In this document: piece by piece, positions 51,909 to 61,701 of the stretch
Layout of the letters: each line of letters opens with the position of its first letter
How positions within the stretch are numbered: position 1 is the first letter of the stretch
Assembly (NCBI RefSeq): GCF_047795645.1
Contig: NZ_CP181045.1
Coordinates: forward strand, 2,046,001-2,110,000
Reading direction: 5' to 3'
DNA length: 64,000 nt
Origin: Salipaludibacillus sp047795645
GTDB taxonomy: Bacteria; Bacillota; Bacilli; Bacillales; Salisediminibacteriaceae
Notes under the pieces: generated by a model
What the model saw: the letters and a program-made list of their open reading frames with translations, nothing else
Database searches by the model: none
What the model was told of the DNA's origin: nothing
Position numbers and translations under genes: made by a program

Positions 51909-52976
51909 TTAAGCTTTTTCGAGAGTAACGATTAGCTGTTGATAAATAATTAACCCATTCAATAGAGATTCTTGCATTTCCCAGGCAAACTCAGTAGTTG
52001 AGAGGTTTGATGAATAAACAGCCATTACTGATTGGCTTGCGTCCATCCACTGCGAAGAGAGCGCGGCAATCTCCTCATTTGTTGTATCCATCTCATCGTA
52101 AGCATCCTGCCAAGCTTGTCCTGCATCGAAAAGCTCCGTAACAGCCTCATCAGAAGGTGCCTCCCCTACAATATCTTGAACAGCTATATTAGAAGCGTGG
52201 GCCATCCAATTTACTCCCTTCGTTACAAAGGTGTGAATATCTTCAGGAACTTCTATTTGATCATTCAAAATCTCAAAAGGTTTTACATACGTTTCTTGCC
52301 CCTGATCTTCTATGTGGTTCGCTAAGACTTCAGCCTCTTCCCGCGCGAGGCCCATTCCTACAAATAAAAAATGAGTGCCATCGTTTTCAAATAATAAAGA
52401 AGGAAAACCTTTTTCTTTAATCAAGGTAGCCATTTCTTCTCCCTTTTCAATCGTTGAGAAAGCACCCGCTTGGACGACATGTGCATCAAGAGAGGAAAGA
52501 TTTGATGGAGATTGTCCATTAGCTACCCCCACCGCAGAATCAGAAATCCCAATTTCATTTGATGTGACTGCTTGATCTTGTCCAACAGTTGTGTCATTGC
52601 CTGTAAATAATGATAATAACATCATTCCAAATGCTCCACCGACTAGAATCGCAGCAGAGACTGACAGAAATACTTTATTTTTAAAATAATCTAAAGAAAA
52701 TTTATCCCAACTTTGTTTATTGTTTTTTCTTTTAGAAGGAGGCAATTTAGGACTACGCTCACTTCTCCCGTCGTCCCAAAAAGGAGCATTTTCCTCTTCA
52801 TAAAGCTTGCGACGTTTATTAAAGTCGATAACTTTTTGTTCCTCGTTTTGCTGTGAGTCATCATCTTTTACTAATTGCGTTTCTATCTTTTCTTGACGTT
52901 CAGGTTTTATGAGATGATCTTGAATCCTTTTATATTTACCATCTAAACGAACGAGAACTTCCTTTTCTTTCCTCAT
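51909..52976 (-). CDS. spoIIB: Stage II sporulation protein B (SPOR-domain protein)
   Basis: A 355-aa protein with a charged cytoplasmic part (1-100), one membrane segment (about 104-126) and an extracytoplasmic SPOR-like domain (about 163-235; HVVQAGAFSTIEKGEEMATL), followed by a helical C-terminus. SPOR domains bind denuded septal glycan; SpoIIB assists septal wall dissolution during engulfment. Assignment uses domain layout and its place before maf-radC-mreB. AAAGGAG upstream of the ATG. Confidence 0.85.
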   Translation of the reverse strand: MRKEKEVLVRLDGKYKRIQDHLIKPERQEKIETQLVKDDDSQQNEEQKVIDFNKRRKLYEEENAPFWDDGRSERSPKLPPSKRKNNKQSWDKFSLDYFKNKVFLSVSAAILVGGAFGMMLLSLFTGNDTTVGQDQAVTSNEIGISDSAVGVANGQSPSNLSSLDAHVVQAGAFSTIEKGEEMATLIKEKGFPSLLFENDGTHFLFVGMGLAREEAEVLANHIEDQGQETYVKPFEILNDQIEVPEDIHTFVTKGVNWMAHASNIAVQDIVGEAPSDEAVTELFDAGQAWQDAYDEMDTTNEEIAALSSQWMDASQSVMAVYSSNLSTTEFAWEMQESLLNGLIIYQQLIVTLEKA

Positions 52977-53158
52977 AATAAATCGCTCCTTTCTTTTCGG
53001 AACAGGCTTTACTATAAGTCTATTAACGAATCAAAAATGATAGAACCGATTCATATAAGAAAAGTAGAAGGTAATTCAAGTTAAAATATATTGTGAATTT
53101 AGACATAGAATAGACGCACTTGAGAAAGATAGATTAAGTAGATTAATACTATAATCGC

Positions 53159-53983
53159 TTATGGATTTCGATAAATAGGTGTATCTTTCATTGCAGGATC
53201 AACGAACGGTCTTCCAGGTTCATACTCACCAAACGCTTCTACTAGGTCATCTAAGTAATAGGTACTTACATGTACGTCAAACGATAATATTTCCGAATTA
53301 GTTTCTTCTGTTTGATTCATTAAGAATGCTTCTTCTGACGGCGATGCAAATGATAAGGCATCAATTTCTGTAAAACGATCTAATTGCTCAATTTCATAAA
53401 GAAATTGAAACAACTGGTCATAAGAGTCTGCATCAATAGACAATGTTGCCATCACTTGGTTAACCTCTTCATCTTCACCTACTACGACAACAGAAGTTTC
53501 TTCCATCTCAGCGACGTCCCCTGACGTCAAATCCAAATTATCCTCTAAATCTGGACTAACATTCTCATCTTCATTCGTATCTTCTAGGCTTTCATCATTT
53601 CCTTCTGTTTCTGGCTCGGCTTCTTCTAGCTCACTGAAATAGCCATCTTGCAGAACCCCTCTGGAAAACATATAGCTGTGGACTTCTGTATCAGATATGA
53701 GCTCCGCTTTTTCCAAATCCAACATCCAATGATCAAGCCATGGGTGAACAGGTAAAGTACGGAGTAACGTATGAACTTCATGCTCCTCGTATGTCTCAAC
53801 CGTTTCCTGTGAGTTTTGAATAGATGTCAACACTTGTTCTTCCGAAGAAAGTTCGAGCTCTTTTTCTGATACATCTTGTTTCAACGGTTGTATTACGAAA
53901 AAGAAATAAGCGAGTAGCCCAATCGATAAAAGAACTAATACAACAATTAATGTCGTTTGAACTTTTTGGAAATCTACATTCAT
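53159..53983 (-). CDS. pilO: Type IV pilus alignment protein PilO-like
   Basis: A 274-aa bitopic protein with TM near residues 10-33, a coiled coil (about 40-60) and a ferredoxin-like extracytoplasmic domain interrupted by a very acidic insert (about 115-165, rich in Glu/Asp). With PilN it forms the alignment complex of the pilus motor. Identification relies on gene order pilM-pilN-pilO and topology, as PilO sequences are poorly conserved. It overlaps pilN by 4 bp. Last gene of the pil operon. Confidence 0.78.
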   Translation of the reverse strand: MNVDFQKVQTTLIVVLVLLSIGLLAYFFFVIQPLKQDVSEKELELSSEEQVLTSIQNSQETVETYEEHEVHTLLRTLPVHPWLDHWMLDLEKAELISDTEVHSYMFSRGVLQDGYFSELEEAEPETEGNDESLEDTNEDENVSPDLEDNLDLTSGDVAEMEETSVVVVGEDEEVNQVMATLSIDADSYDQLFQFLYEIEQLDRFTEIDALSFASPSEEAFLMNQTEETNSEILSFDVHVSTYYLDDLVEAFGEYEPGRPFVDPAMKDTPIYRNP

Positions 53984-54612
53984 TGTTGTACCTCCCCTTG
54001 CTCATTTTCTCGCTCCTCAACTAGCTCATCCCACAAGTCCACGTTAGAAAACACAGACATATTTATAGTGATCGTGTATGAAGCATTGTATCTCGGCATC
54101 ACTGATTCATCAGCACTGTCTTCGTCTTCAGGAACGAACAGATCTTCGGTAGTTACGTCATTAATCATTACTTCCTCAAAAAGAAAATGCGCATTAAGTG
54201 CATGCAAATAACTTGCAGCTTCTCTTTGTGATTCAAACTGCACATCTACATTAACAGTTGATGGCTGCTGGTAATGGAAATTTGTGAAGAAGCCTCGCTC
54301 TGGAAGTTGCTCCGCTAAGGTGCTCACTAAACGCGTTGTTGGTTTCCGCTGAGATTCTAACAGTTCTACAATTGTATCTAATCGCTTTTCTTCTGAACTA
54401 GAATCTTGTTCTTGGTTCCTCGTTGCTTCTTGTAGCAGACGAACTGTGTGAATTTCTTGCTCTAAGTGCTCTTGTTCCCGTTCTAAATTTTGCTGGTATA
54501 AAAAAGCAAAAATAAATACAATGATAAATATTATTAGTAAACTTGAAAACAGATAAATAAAAATACGTTTTCTTACTGGTTTTTTAGGTAGTAAATTTAT
54601 TTCTACATTCAT
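53980..54612 (-). CDS. pilN: Type IV pilus assembly protein PilN-like
   Basis: A 210-aa bitopic protein starting MNVEINLLPKKP, the conserved PilN tail that binds PilM, followed by TM (about 18-40), a coiled coil and a ferredoxin-like domain. It connects cytoplasmic PilM with PilO. GAGGTG lies upstream of the ATG; the gene follows pilM by 3 bp. Confidence 0.88.
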   Translation of the reverse strand: MNVEINLLPKKPVRKRIFIYLFSSLLIIFIIVFIFAFLYQQNLEREQEHLEQEIHTVRLLQEATRNQEQDSSSEEKRLDTIVELLESQRKPTTRLVSTLAEQLPERGFFTNFHYQQPSTVNVDVQFESQREAASYLHALNAHFLFEEVMINDVTTEDLFVPEDEDSADESVMPRYNASYTITINMSVFSNVDLWDELVEERENEQGEVQQ

Positions 54613-54615
54613 TAT

Positions 54616-55608
54616 TTACACCTCTTTTAGACAAAGGCTGAGAGGAAGCATAAAACGATATGGAACATATATGTTCACCTTTGACAAAATATCTAAAGAT
54701 TTTTCCGTCTCTACATTAATTCCAATCGAATCTTCTAACAGTTTTTGAATAAGTAATATTTTAGGATGATCACCTGTTAAGAAGATTTTCGTCACTTCTT
54801 TTTCACCCTTGTTCACCGTATACTTATAGAAATCGATAACTCTTTCCACTTCAGTGAAAGAATCTTGCAGTTCTCCTTGCACTTTTTCATCTTCTTTACA
54901 AACCCACTCAATGAGATTTTTCTCTTGGCTCACTTCCCAGTCTTCTCTGCTAAAACTTTGCGTGATATTCCGCATGAACACAGGCTTATGTTCATCAAAT
55001 ATACTAATGTTGATTGAACTAAGGTCCCATTCAAGTTGCATCACTTGCTCATCGATCTCATCCTTATGATCTTGCATATACAATCGATACATTGACAATG
55101 GTGCCACATCAGCAACGATAGGATTCATTTTCAACTCTTCAAAATGAGAGACATATTTGTTGGTTAACTGTTCCGGAACAGCAAACAAAAGAATTTGTTT
55201 TATTTCTCTTTCCGCTTCATCATTCAACAAGAAAAAATCAAAGTACGCTTCATCAAATGGTAAATGAATCGTTGAACCAATCTCAAAGTTTATGTATCCT
55301 CGAATTTCTTCTTTTGATAGATCTTTAGGGACGTCTATTTGGCGAAAGAAAATAGACGAGTCTGGAACTAAAAACTTAATATCTTTACGTTTAAGCTTCC
55401 ACTCTGTCACACACTCAGATAGTATCATCTCAAAACTATCTTCATCTATAATTTTACCTTTTTCTAAAACACCTTCAGGGATAACTCTCTCAAAATAATT
55501 AACGACCGTATCTACCGCCGGCTGTTTCGTCACGACACAGCGCAAGACATGATCTTTTATTTGAAAACTCACTTGCTCCTTTTTTCCAACTGTTATGATA
55601 GCCCCCAT
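54616..55608 (-). CDS. pilM: Type IV pilus assembly ATPase-like PilM
   Basis: A 330-aa actin-fold protein of the PilM family; FFRQIDVPKDLSKEEIRGYI and INFEIGSTIHLPFDEAYFDF in the first half are typical. It sits on the cytoplasmic side and binds the PilN N-terminus. The nucleotide-site motifs are weak compared with proteobacterial PilM. ATG 55608 has GGAGG upstream and lies inside the end of pilD (16-bp overlap), showing coupling. Confidence 0.87.
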   Translation of the reverse strand: MGAIITVGKKEQVSFQIKDHVLRCVVTKQPAVDTVVNYFERVIPEGVLEKGKIIDEDSFEMILSECVTEWKLKRKDIKFLVPDSSIFFRQIDVPKDLSKEEIRGYINFEIGSTIHLPFDEAYFDFFLLNDEAEREIKQILLFAVPEQLTNKYVSHFEELKMNPIVADVAPLSMYRLYMQDHKDEIDEQVMQLEWDLSSINISIFDEHKPVFMRNITQSFSREDWEVSQEKNLIEWVCKEDEKVQGELQDSFTEVERVIDFYKYTVNKGEKEVTKIFLTGDHPKILLIQKLLEDSIGINVETEKSLDILSKVNIYVPYRFMLPLSLCLKEV

Positions 55609-56375
55609 ACAAAACCTCCATACATGAATACATTGATGTACCAATGAAAAATAGCCTCATGATAAAAATAACTGACCATTGCACCGATTGCTATAAACGG
55701 CCCGAATGGAATAGAACTTTTCCGCTGCGCTTTTTTCATTATAACGGCTGCAATCCCAAAAACCGCACCGATCAGAGATGAAAGAAAAACTGTCAGTAAA
55801 ACGCCTTGAAAACCTAAGACGACACCGATCACTGCCATAAGTTTAATATCTCCGCCACCCATACCGCCTTTTGAGACAATAGCAAGAAGCAGAAAAAGAG
55901 TAAAACCAAATCCAGCACCAGCTAAACTATCCCACCAAGGGGAAAGTGGTTCAATCAATCGTAGAATCACTAATAAAACAAGAAAAAATAAGAGGATTTT
56001 ATCGGGAATGAGCATCATTTCCAGATCTGAAATCGAAATGATTGCTAATAATGATATGAATACTAAAACTACCAGCAATTCTTTTGACCATCCCACCATG
56101 AGTGGTGAAATCGTGAAAAGACATGCCGTTGTCAGTTCGAAAAATGGGTATTTAACTGAAACAGACGACTGGCAGTTACGACAGCGTCCTTTTTGAAAAA
56201 GAAAGGAAACGACGGGAATAAGCTCTATCCATGTCAATGTCTTTTCGCAGTTTGGACAATGGGAACGTGGTTTGACAATCGAAGTCCCTTTCGCCACGCG
56301 AAGACCGACAACATTATAAAAAGAGCCTAAAACGAGTCCAACAAGAAATAAATAGAAATGAAGAAATAATTCCAT
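55593..56375 (-). CDS. pilD: Prepilin peptidase
   Basis: Membrane aspartate protease of 260 aa that cleaves and N-methylates prepilins. It has the N-terminal GSFYNVVGLRV, a zinc-binding CPNC...CRNC (two CxxC pairs), and both catalytic Asp residues in SDLEMMLIPD and GGGDIKLMA. It is the likely processor of all prepilins in this window and possibly of competence pseudopilins. In B. subtilis the equivalent comC lies near spoIIB. Confidence 0.95.
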   Translation of the reverse strand: MELFLHFYLFLVGLVLGSFYNVVGLRVAKGTSIVKPRSHCPNCEKTLTWIELIPVVSFLFQKGRCRNCQSSVSVKYPFFELTTACLFTISPLMVGWSKELLVVLVFISLLAIISISDLEMMLIPDKILLFFLVLLVILRLIEPLSPWWDSLAGAGFGFTLFLLLAIVSKGGMGGGDIKLMAVIGVVLGFQGVLLTVFLSSLIGAVFGIAAVIMKKAQRKSSIPFGPFIAIGAMVSYFYHEAIFHWYINVFMYGGFVWGLS

Positions 56376-56447
56376 GAGTAGACGTCCTTTCTTGAGAAAA
56401 GAAAAATGTAGTAGTAATTAATAATACTTTTCAAATTCTTATATGTA

Positions 56448-56471
56448 AATCCCTCCCAGTAGGAGGGATTT
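56448..56471 (-). terminator. Hairpin between pilin and pilD
   Basis: AAATCCCTCC pairs with GGAGGGATTT around a short loop. It would keep most transcripts to the pilin gene, matching the need for excess pilin. Confidence 0.65.
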
Positions 56472-56500
56472 GTTGAACCTGTTAAGATTTAATTATCCAA

Positions 56501-56935
56501 TCAGTCAAATAAACTTCTGTCTAAATTGGACGCGAGTATTGCTCCTCCAAAATTGTTTTCTCCAATAACATAATCCCCTTCTATATCTGCAAGATAAACT
56601 CTATAAACTCTATTCTCATTGCTATCATCTCCCATGTAGACCGTACCATCATTGTAAGATCCTCCCCCCCATGGATCTTCTATTTCTTCAAGGTAACCTC
56701 CATCCACCAAATCATCTAAACTTACACTATCCTCACCTGGATTACTTGCATCATAAAGTCTAGCTGAACTAATCATCTGTTGTGCATTGGCAATATGAGC
56801 ATCTTGCCTTGAATTATCAATCAACCCTCCTACACTAGGTATCGCAATTGCTGCGATGATTCCTAGTATGACGACGACAACTAGTAACTCGATGAGTGTT
56901 AAACCCTTCTGATTCTTCAACATTCTTTTAAACAT
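56501..56935 (-). CDS. Type IV major pilin-like protein
   Basis: A 144-aa prepilin with a short basic leader (KNQKG), cleavage before LTLIELLVVVVILGIIAAIA (Glu at +5), and a C-terminal domain with LVDGGYLEEIEDPWGGGSYN resembling GspG/PilE-type pilins. It is the best candidate for the main pilus subunit because of its place between pilC and pilD and the hairpin behind it. Mature residue 1 is Leu rather than Phe. Confidence 0.9.
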   Translation of the reverse strand: MFKRMLKNQKGLTLIELLVVVVILGIIAAIAIPSVGGLIDNSRQDAHIANAQQMISSARLYDASNPGEDSVSLDDLVDGGYLEEIEDPWGGGSYNDGTVYMGDDSNENRVYRVYLADIEGDYVIGENNFGGAILASNLDRSLFD

Positions 56936-57106
56936 GTTTGTTTCTCTCCTTTTTTCTGTTTTATTTTTTGGCTTTACACAATTCCAATGTCTGTCAACAT
57001 CAAGATTATTTGCAACGCCTATATTTTTTGGCCGGTTGCACTACTCGCTCCAATTGACCTAAGTGCCCAAATAATGGTCAAAATTCATTGCTCCATTGTT
57101 ATCTCA

Positions 57107-58312
57107 TTAAACTTCTGAGTAAATTTGAAACATTGGGACGATAATGGAAATCACAATCGTTCCGACAATTACTGCAAGGAAGACAATCATAACTGGTTCA
57201 ATCAATGCCTTTAGCTTATCAGTAGCATATTCCACTTCTTTTTCATAAAACTGCGCAACTTTTGTCAACATTTGATCGAGTGATCCGGTTTCTTCACCGA
57301 TCGAGATCATCTGCACAACGAGCGGTGGATAAACCCAGTGCTTCCTCATTGGTTCTGTTAATCGTTGTCCACTTTCAAGAGCATCACGTGACTGTTTTAA
57401 CGAGCGCGATATTACTTCATTTCCAACGACACGCTCGACCATTTGCAGAGACTGTAAAATTGGTACTGAGCTAGAAAATAATGAACTCAGCGTTCTCGTC
57501 ATTCGAGCAAGTGCTGCTTTTTGCAACAACGGACCAAATACCGGGAGTTTCAGTAATGCATAATCGACATAATATTTCGTCTCTGGCTTTTGCACCACTG
57601 CCCAAAGTGATATTCCTACTAAAACAAACAAGAGAATAATTAACCACCATAATTGTGCAACTACGTCACTTGCTCCTAGGACAAACAGTGTGATACCAGG
57701 AAGCTCACCTCCTACATCACTGAGCATCGAAGCAAATGTTGGCACCACCGATGATAACAAGAAAATGATAACAGCTATCGCAACAACGCCTACAATCGCA
57801 GGGTAGGCCAAAGCCGCCTTGACTTTTTGCCTTGTTTCATGCTGCTTTTCGAATTGAAGCGCCAATTGATCTAATGTCTCATCTAAGGCCCCACTCGCTT
57901 CACCCGCTCGCACCATATGAATAAAGATCACAGGAAACACTTTTTTGTGCTCTGCCGCTGCATCTGAGAAAGCGCGGCCAGTGACTAGTTCGTCTTCAAT
58001 TTGATCAAGTGCTCTCCCTAGTGCTTTACTAGAGGTTTGTTTTGCGAGAATTGCTGTTGCATCTCTTAATGACACACCAGAGTTTAATAGAGTAGAAAAT
58101 TGTCGCAGAAACATCACGAAGTCTTCTAATTTCACTGGATTCCCTATTGAAATGTCTTTATTTAAAAACGTCGATTCCATTTGTTCAATCGAAGCTAAAG
58201 CCAATCCTTGCGTCCTTAATTTTTCAATCACCTGCTTTTTCGTTTGTCCTGAAATCGTTCCTTCTTTTTTCAAGCCATTCTTTAGTTTTCCTTTGTATTT
58301 AAATTGAGGCAT
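57107..58312 (-). CDS. pilC: Type IV pilus platform protein PilC
   Basis: Inner-membrane platform (GspF/PilC family) of 401 aa with duplicated cytoplasmic domains, each followed by TM segments. Motifs: LEDFVMFLRQFSTLLNSGVS, FPVIFIHMVRAGEASGALDE and the second-half MISIGEETGSLDQML. It couples the PilB/PilT motors to pilin assembly. It overlaps pilT by 1 bp. Confidence 0.96.
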   Translation of the reverse strand: MPQFKYKGKLKNGLKKEGTISGQTKKQVIEKLRTQGLALASIEQMESTFLNKDISIGNPVKLEDFVMFLRQFSTLLNSGVSLRDATAILAKQTSSKALGRALDQIEDELVTGRAFSDAAAEHKKVFPVIFIHMVRAGEASGALDETLDQLALQFEKQHETRQKVKAALAYPAIVGVVAIAVIIFLLSSVVPTFASMLSDVGGELPGITLFVLGASDVVAQLWWLIILLFVLVGISLWAVVQKPETKYYVDYALLKLPVFGPLLQKAALARMTRTLSSLFSSSVPILQSLQMVERVVGNEVISRSLKQSRDALESGQRLTEPMRKHWVYPPLVVQMISIGEETGSLDQMLTKVAQFYEKEVEYATDKLKALIEPVMIVFLAVIVGTIVISIIVPMFQIYSEV

Positions 58313-59361
58313 TAGCCATTCCTCTCCTGCAAGTACGGATAAACTTCTTCATGACTGACTTCTTTTCGATTAAGCAATTCTTGAATCGACATTTCCAACG
58401 TATTCATACCTTCTTTTCGGCTCGTCTGCATGACATTCTGGATTTGGTGAATCTTCTCACTTCGAATCATGTTTGAAATTGCCGGATTATTAATTAAGAT
58501 TTCTGTAGCTGCTCTTCTTCCTTGGCGATTTGCAGTTGGAAACAAGCGCTGTGAGATAATTGCTGTTAAAACACTAGCAAGTTGAATTCGTATTTGCGCT
58601 TGTTGGCCTGGTGGAAATACATCAATGATTCGATCAATTGTCGCAGGCGCACTAGACGTATGCAGCGTAGCAAACACTAAATGACCGGTCTCTGCAGCCG
58701 TAATCGCTGTAGCAATCGTTTCTAAATCTCTCATCTCACCGACCAAGATTACATCTGGATCCTGTCGAAGCGAAGCTCTAAGACCATTCGCAAACGACAT
58801 GGTGTCACTGCCTACTTCCCGTTGATCAATGATACTATTTCCGTGCTTGTGCAAATATTCAATTGGATCTTCTAACGTAATAATGTGCTTCTTTTGCGTT
58901 TCATTTATATGTTTTAACATTGCTGCTAACGTTGTAGACTTCCCGCTTCCAGTAGGTCCTGTTACTAACACTAATCCCTGTTTTTTCTCAGCTATTTTAG
59001 TTAAAATTTGCGGCATTTGCAAATCTTCTAAATTCGGAATACTAGTTGAAATCACTCTAATCGCCAAACTAATATGTGACCGCTGGCGATAGGCATTAAT
59101 ACGAAAACGCGACACTTTTGGAATACCGTAAGAAAAGTCTACTTCGCCTTTTTCTTTTAGTGTCTCATTATAATCCGCTGGCAATAATGCTTCGGTCATC
59201 CCTTTCATCATATCCGGCAAAATCACTTCGCTATCCATCCTTACTAAATCACCATTGATGCGAAACACAGGTGGCATTCCGATAGTTAAGTGAAGGTCAG
59301 ATGCTTGAATCGAAACGGCTTTTTTTAATAAGTGATTAATTTTTTCTTCCATGACTGTCAC
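58312..59361 (-). CDS. pilT: Type IV pilus retraction ATPase PilT
   Basis: Hexameric motor ATPase of 349 aa that disassembles pili and powers twitching. It has Walker A GPTGSGKSTTLAAML, the Asp box ITLEDPIEYLH, DPDVILVGEMRDLETI (Walker B) and the His box GHLVFATLHT; the C-terminal retraction segment is AISNMIRSEKIHQI. Presence of PilT distinguishes this locus from the comG competence pseudopilus. Confidence 0.96.
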   Translation of the reverse strand: MTVMEEKINHLLKKAVSIQASDLHLTIGMPPVFRINGDLVRMDSEVILPDMMKGMTEALLPADYNETLKEKGEVDFSYGIPKVSRFRINAYRQRSHISLAIRVISTSIPNLEDLQMPQILTKIAEKKQGLVLVTGPTGSGKSTTLAAMLKHINETQKKHIITLEDPIEYLHKHGNSIIDQREVGSDTMSFANGLRASLRQDPDVILVGEMRDLETIATAITAAETGHLVFATLHTSSAPATIDRIIDVFPPGQQAQIRIQLASVLTAIISQRLFPTANRQGRRAATEILINNPAISNMIRSEKIHQIQNVMQTSRKEGMNTLEMSIQELLNRKEVSHEEVYPYLQERNG

Positions 59362-61026
59362 CTACTTTTCTGTCACTACTCTAAGTACTTCTTCCGTCGT
59401 CGTAAGTCCATGAATTACTTTTTGTAACCCATCGTCTACAAGAAAAGCCATCCCTTTTTCTAAAGCATAGTCGCGAATCTCTTGACTCGATTTTTCATTC
59501 ATAATCATGTATTTGATCTCATCATCAATGACTAGTAATTCATGAATAGCTAACCTTCCACGGTAGCCTGTCATGTTGCACGTCGGGCACCCTTCTCCAT
59601 AGTGAACATGAGTCGCATCAAAGTTACGACGTGAAAAAATATCTTGTTCTCGGACCGTGACTTCTCGAGATGTCTTACAATCTCGGCAAATCCGACGAAC
59701 CAAACGCTGTGATAAAATGCCTGAGATAGAAGACCCCAATAGAAATGGTTCAATCTTCATATCTATGAGCCGATTAATCGTACTAATTGCATCATTCGTG
59801 TGAATCGTGCTAAGAACAAGATGTCCAGTTAACGATGCCCGAACAGCAATTTCGGCAGTTTCTGAGTCTCGAATTTCACCAACCATTACCACATCAGGAT
59901 CTTGCCGTAAAATAGCACGTAAACCGTTAGCAAATGTCATGCCTACTTTCGTATTAACTTGAATTTGATTAATACCTTCAAGTTGATATTCGACCGGATC
60001 TTCTACAGTGATGATGTTGACTTCTTCCGTATTTAGCCGATTAAGCCCCGCATATAACGTCGAGGACTTACCTGAACCTGTAGGCCCAGTAATTAAAATT
60101 ATTCCATTTGGATTTTCAAGAAGGCCTTTAAAATGATTTAAATTCGTTTCACTAAAACCTAACTTTTCCATGTCATTTAAAGAGTTGCTTAAATCAAGGA
60201 TACGCATGACAACTTTTTCACCATAAACTGTTGGTAACGTGGATATTCGTAAATCTACTGGATGAAAGTCAATATTAACTTTGATCCGTCCATCCTGAGG
60301 CACACGTGCTTCAGTAATATCCAAGTTCGCCATAATCTTCACTCTAGCAGTTAACATATTTTGCATATGTTTTGGTATTGTCCGTTCTGACCTTAAAACA
60401 CCGTCAATTCGATACCTTATCATCACTTTACTTTCTTGTGGGTCAACATGTATGTCACTAGCTCTCTCTTGCACTGCTCTTAAAAGCAATTGATTTACTA
60501 ACTTAACCATCGGTGAATCTGCATCACTAGATTCGTTAATTTCATTAGACTTTGCTTGCATATCATCTTCATCTATCATATCTTCGAGAGACTCATCTAA
60601 ATCATAGTATTTATGAATTGTACGAACAATGTCATCTTTCGTTGCAATCGCTACTTCAACTTGAAACCCCGACGATAATCGAATATCATCGATAGTAAAG
60701 TAATCCATTGGATCAGCCATTGCTATAAAGAGCTTGTCCCCTTCACGTTTTAGGGGCATAATGAAATTTCTTATTGCTACTTCTTTCGCGATCATACTCG
60801 TCACTTTCGGATCGATCGGATAACGATACAAACTCACATGGGGAATACCAAGTTGAAATTCCAATACTTCGATTAACTGCTGTTCCGTAATAAAACCTTG
60901 TTGAAGTAAAGAATCCCCTAATTTTTGTTTGTTTGTTTTATGCTTAAGTGCCTGTGAAAGTTGGTCTGCAGTGATTAAACCAGTATCCACGAGGAGGTCT
61001 CCTAAGCGTTTTCGTGATTTTTTCAC
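59362..61026 (-). CDS. pilB: Type IV pilus extension ATPase PilB with MshEN domain
   Basis: Assembly motor of 554 aa. Residues about 1-150 form an MshEN/GspE-N domain with two tandem 24-residue motifs, starting RLGDLLVDTGLIT and KLGDSLLQQGFIT; the second keeps the terminal Gln. The ATPase core has Walker A GPTGSGKSSTLYA, ITVEDPVEYQ, DPDVVMVGEIRDSETA and a four-Cys zinc site (CRDC...CPTC). MshEN domains bind c-di-GMP in other bacteria, so extension may be c-di-GMP-controlled. Start is GTG behind AAGGTGG. First gene of the operon. Confidence 0.95.
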   Translation of the reverse strand: MKKSRKRLGDLLVDTGLITADQLSQALKHKTNKQKLGDSLLQQGFITEQQLIEVLEFQLGIPHVSLYRYPIDPKVTSMIAKEVAIRNFIMPLKREGDKLFIAMADPMDYFTIDDIRLSSGFQVEVAIATKDDIVRTIHKYYDLDESLEDMIDEDDMQAKSNEINESSDADSPMVKLVNQLLLRAVQERASDIHVDPQESKVMIRYRIDGVLRSERTIPKHMQNMLTARVKIMANLDITEARVPQDGRIKVNIDFHPVDLRISTLPTVYGEKVVMRILDLSNSLNDMEKLGFSETNLNHFKGLLENPNGIILITGPTGSGKSSTLYAGLNRLNTEEVNIITVEDPVEYQLEGINQIQVNTKVGMTFANGLRAILRQDPDVVMVGEIRDSETAEIAVRASLTGHLVLSTIHTNDAISTINRLIDMKIEPFLLGSSISGILSQRLVRRICRDCKTSREVTVREQDIFSRRNFDATHVHYGEGCPTCNMTGYRGRLAIHELLVIDDEIKYMIMNEKSSQEIRDYALEKGMAFLVDDGLQKVIHGLTTTEEVLRVVTEK

Positions 61027-61262
61027 ATGCCCACCACCTTTAGTTTTTTATTTCTTCCTACTAAATATATTATAATAGTTCTCTATTTTGAATTTAATTA
61101 GGTCAATATTCACAAGTGATTCTTTTAAAATCCACTATATATACCTATTATAATGTATAATAGGATAAAATAAAGCAATTTAACAAATAAAAACAGAGAT
61201 TTATTATCCATTTTATTTATTTGATATAAAAAATTAGGTGGTGGTTTAAAATTAGAATAATA

Positions 61263-61697
61263 ATGGATCATTTATATACTAACGAAGAAGGTAGAACATT
61301 AATAGAAATTCTAGTTTCTATAGTTATTATTTCGATTGTTGTCATTCCATTTTTGTCTGTTTTTATTCAAACTACTAAATCTATCAATCATTCAGATACA
61401 ATTCTTGATGCAACCTATTTTGCTCAGACTCATATGGAAGACATTCATAATATAAGTGAAACTTATACATTTGATGAAGCCATATCATTTTTAAATACTG
61501 ATTCGAAATACTCTCTGATTAGTAATAACGAAACAAGTTATAACATTTTAATTGAAACTGACAAATATTTCGGAGAAATTGAAATACAAAAGGTAAATGA
61601 TTCTAATTTAACCCAAATCGTGATATCTATTTATGAAGATAATAGTAAAAATAAACTAGAAGCAAAAATGGAGAATTATGTTACATGGGAGAGTTAA
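61263..61697 (+). CDS. Minor prepilin-like protein 1
   Basis: A 144-aa protein with a class III signal: EEG before RTLIEILVSIVIISIVVIPF, so cleavage after Gly with Glu at +5. The remaining part is short and Asn/Ser/Glu-rich, like PilV/GspI minor pilins. The ATG lacks a well-spaced ribosome site (GGTGG is 20 bp away), so the true start is uncertain. First of three genes divergent from pilB. Confidence 0.82.
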   Translation: MDHLYTNEEGRTLIEILVSIVIISIVVIPFLSVFIQTTKSINHSDTILDATYFAQTHMEDIHNISETYTFDEAISFLNTDSKYSLISNNETSYNILIETDKYFGEIEIQKVNDSNLTQIVISIYEDNSKNKLEAKMENYVTWES

Positions 61698-61701
61698 CAT
61701 T

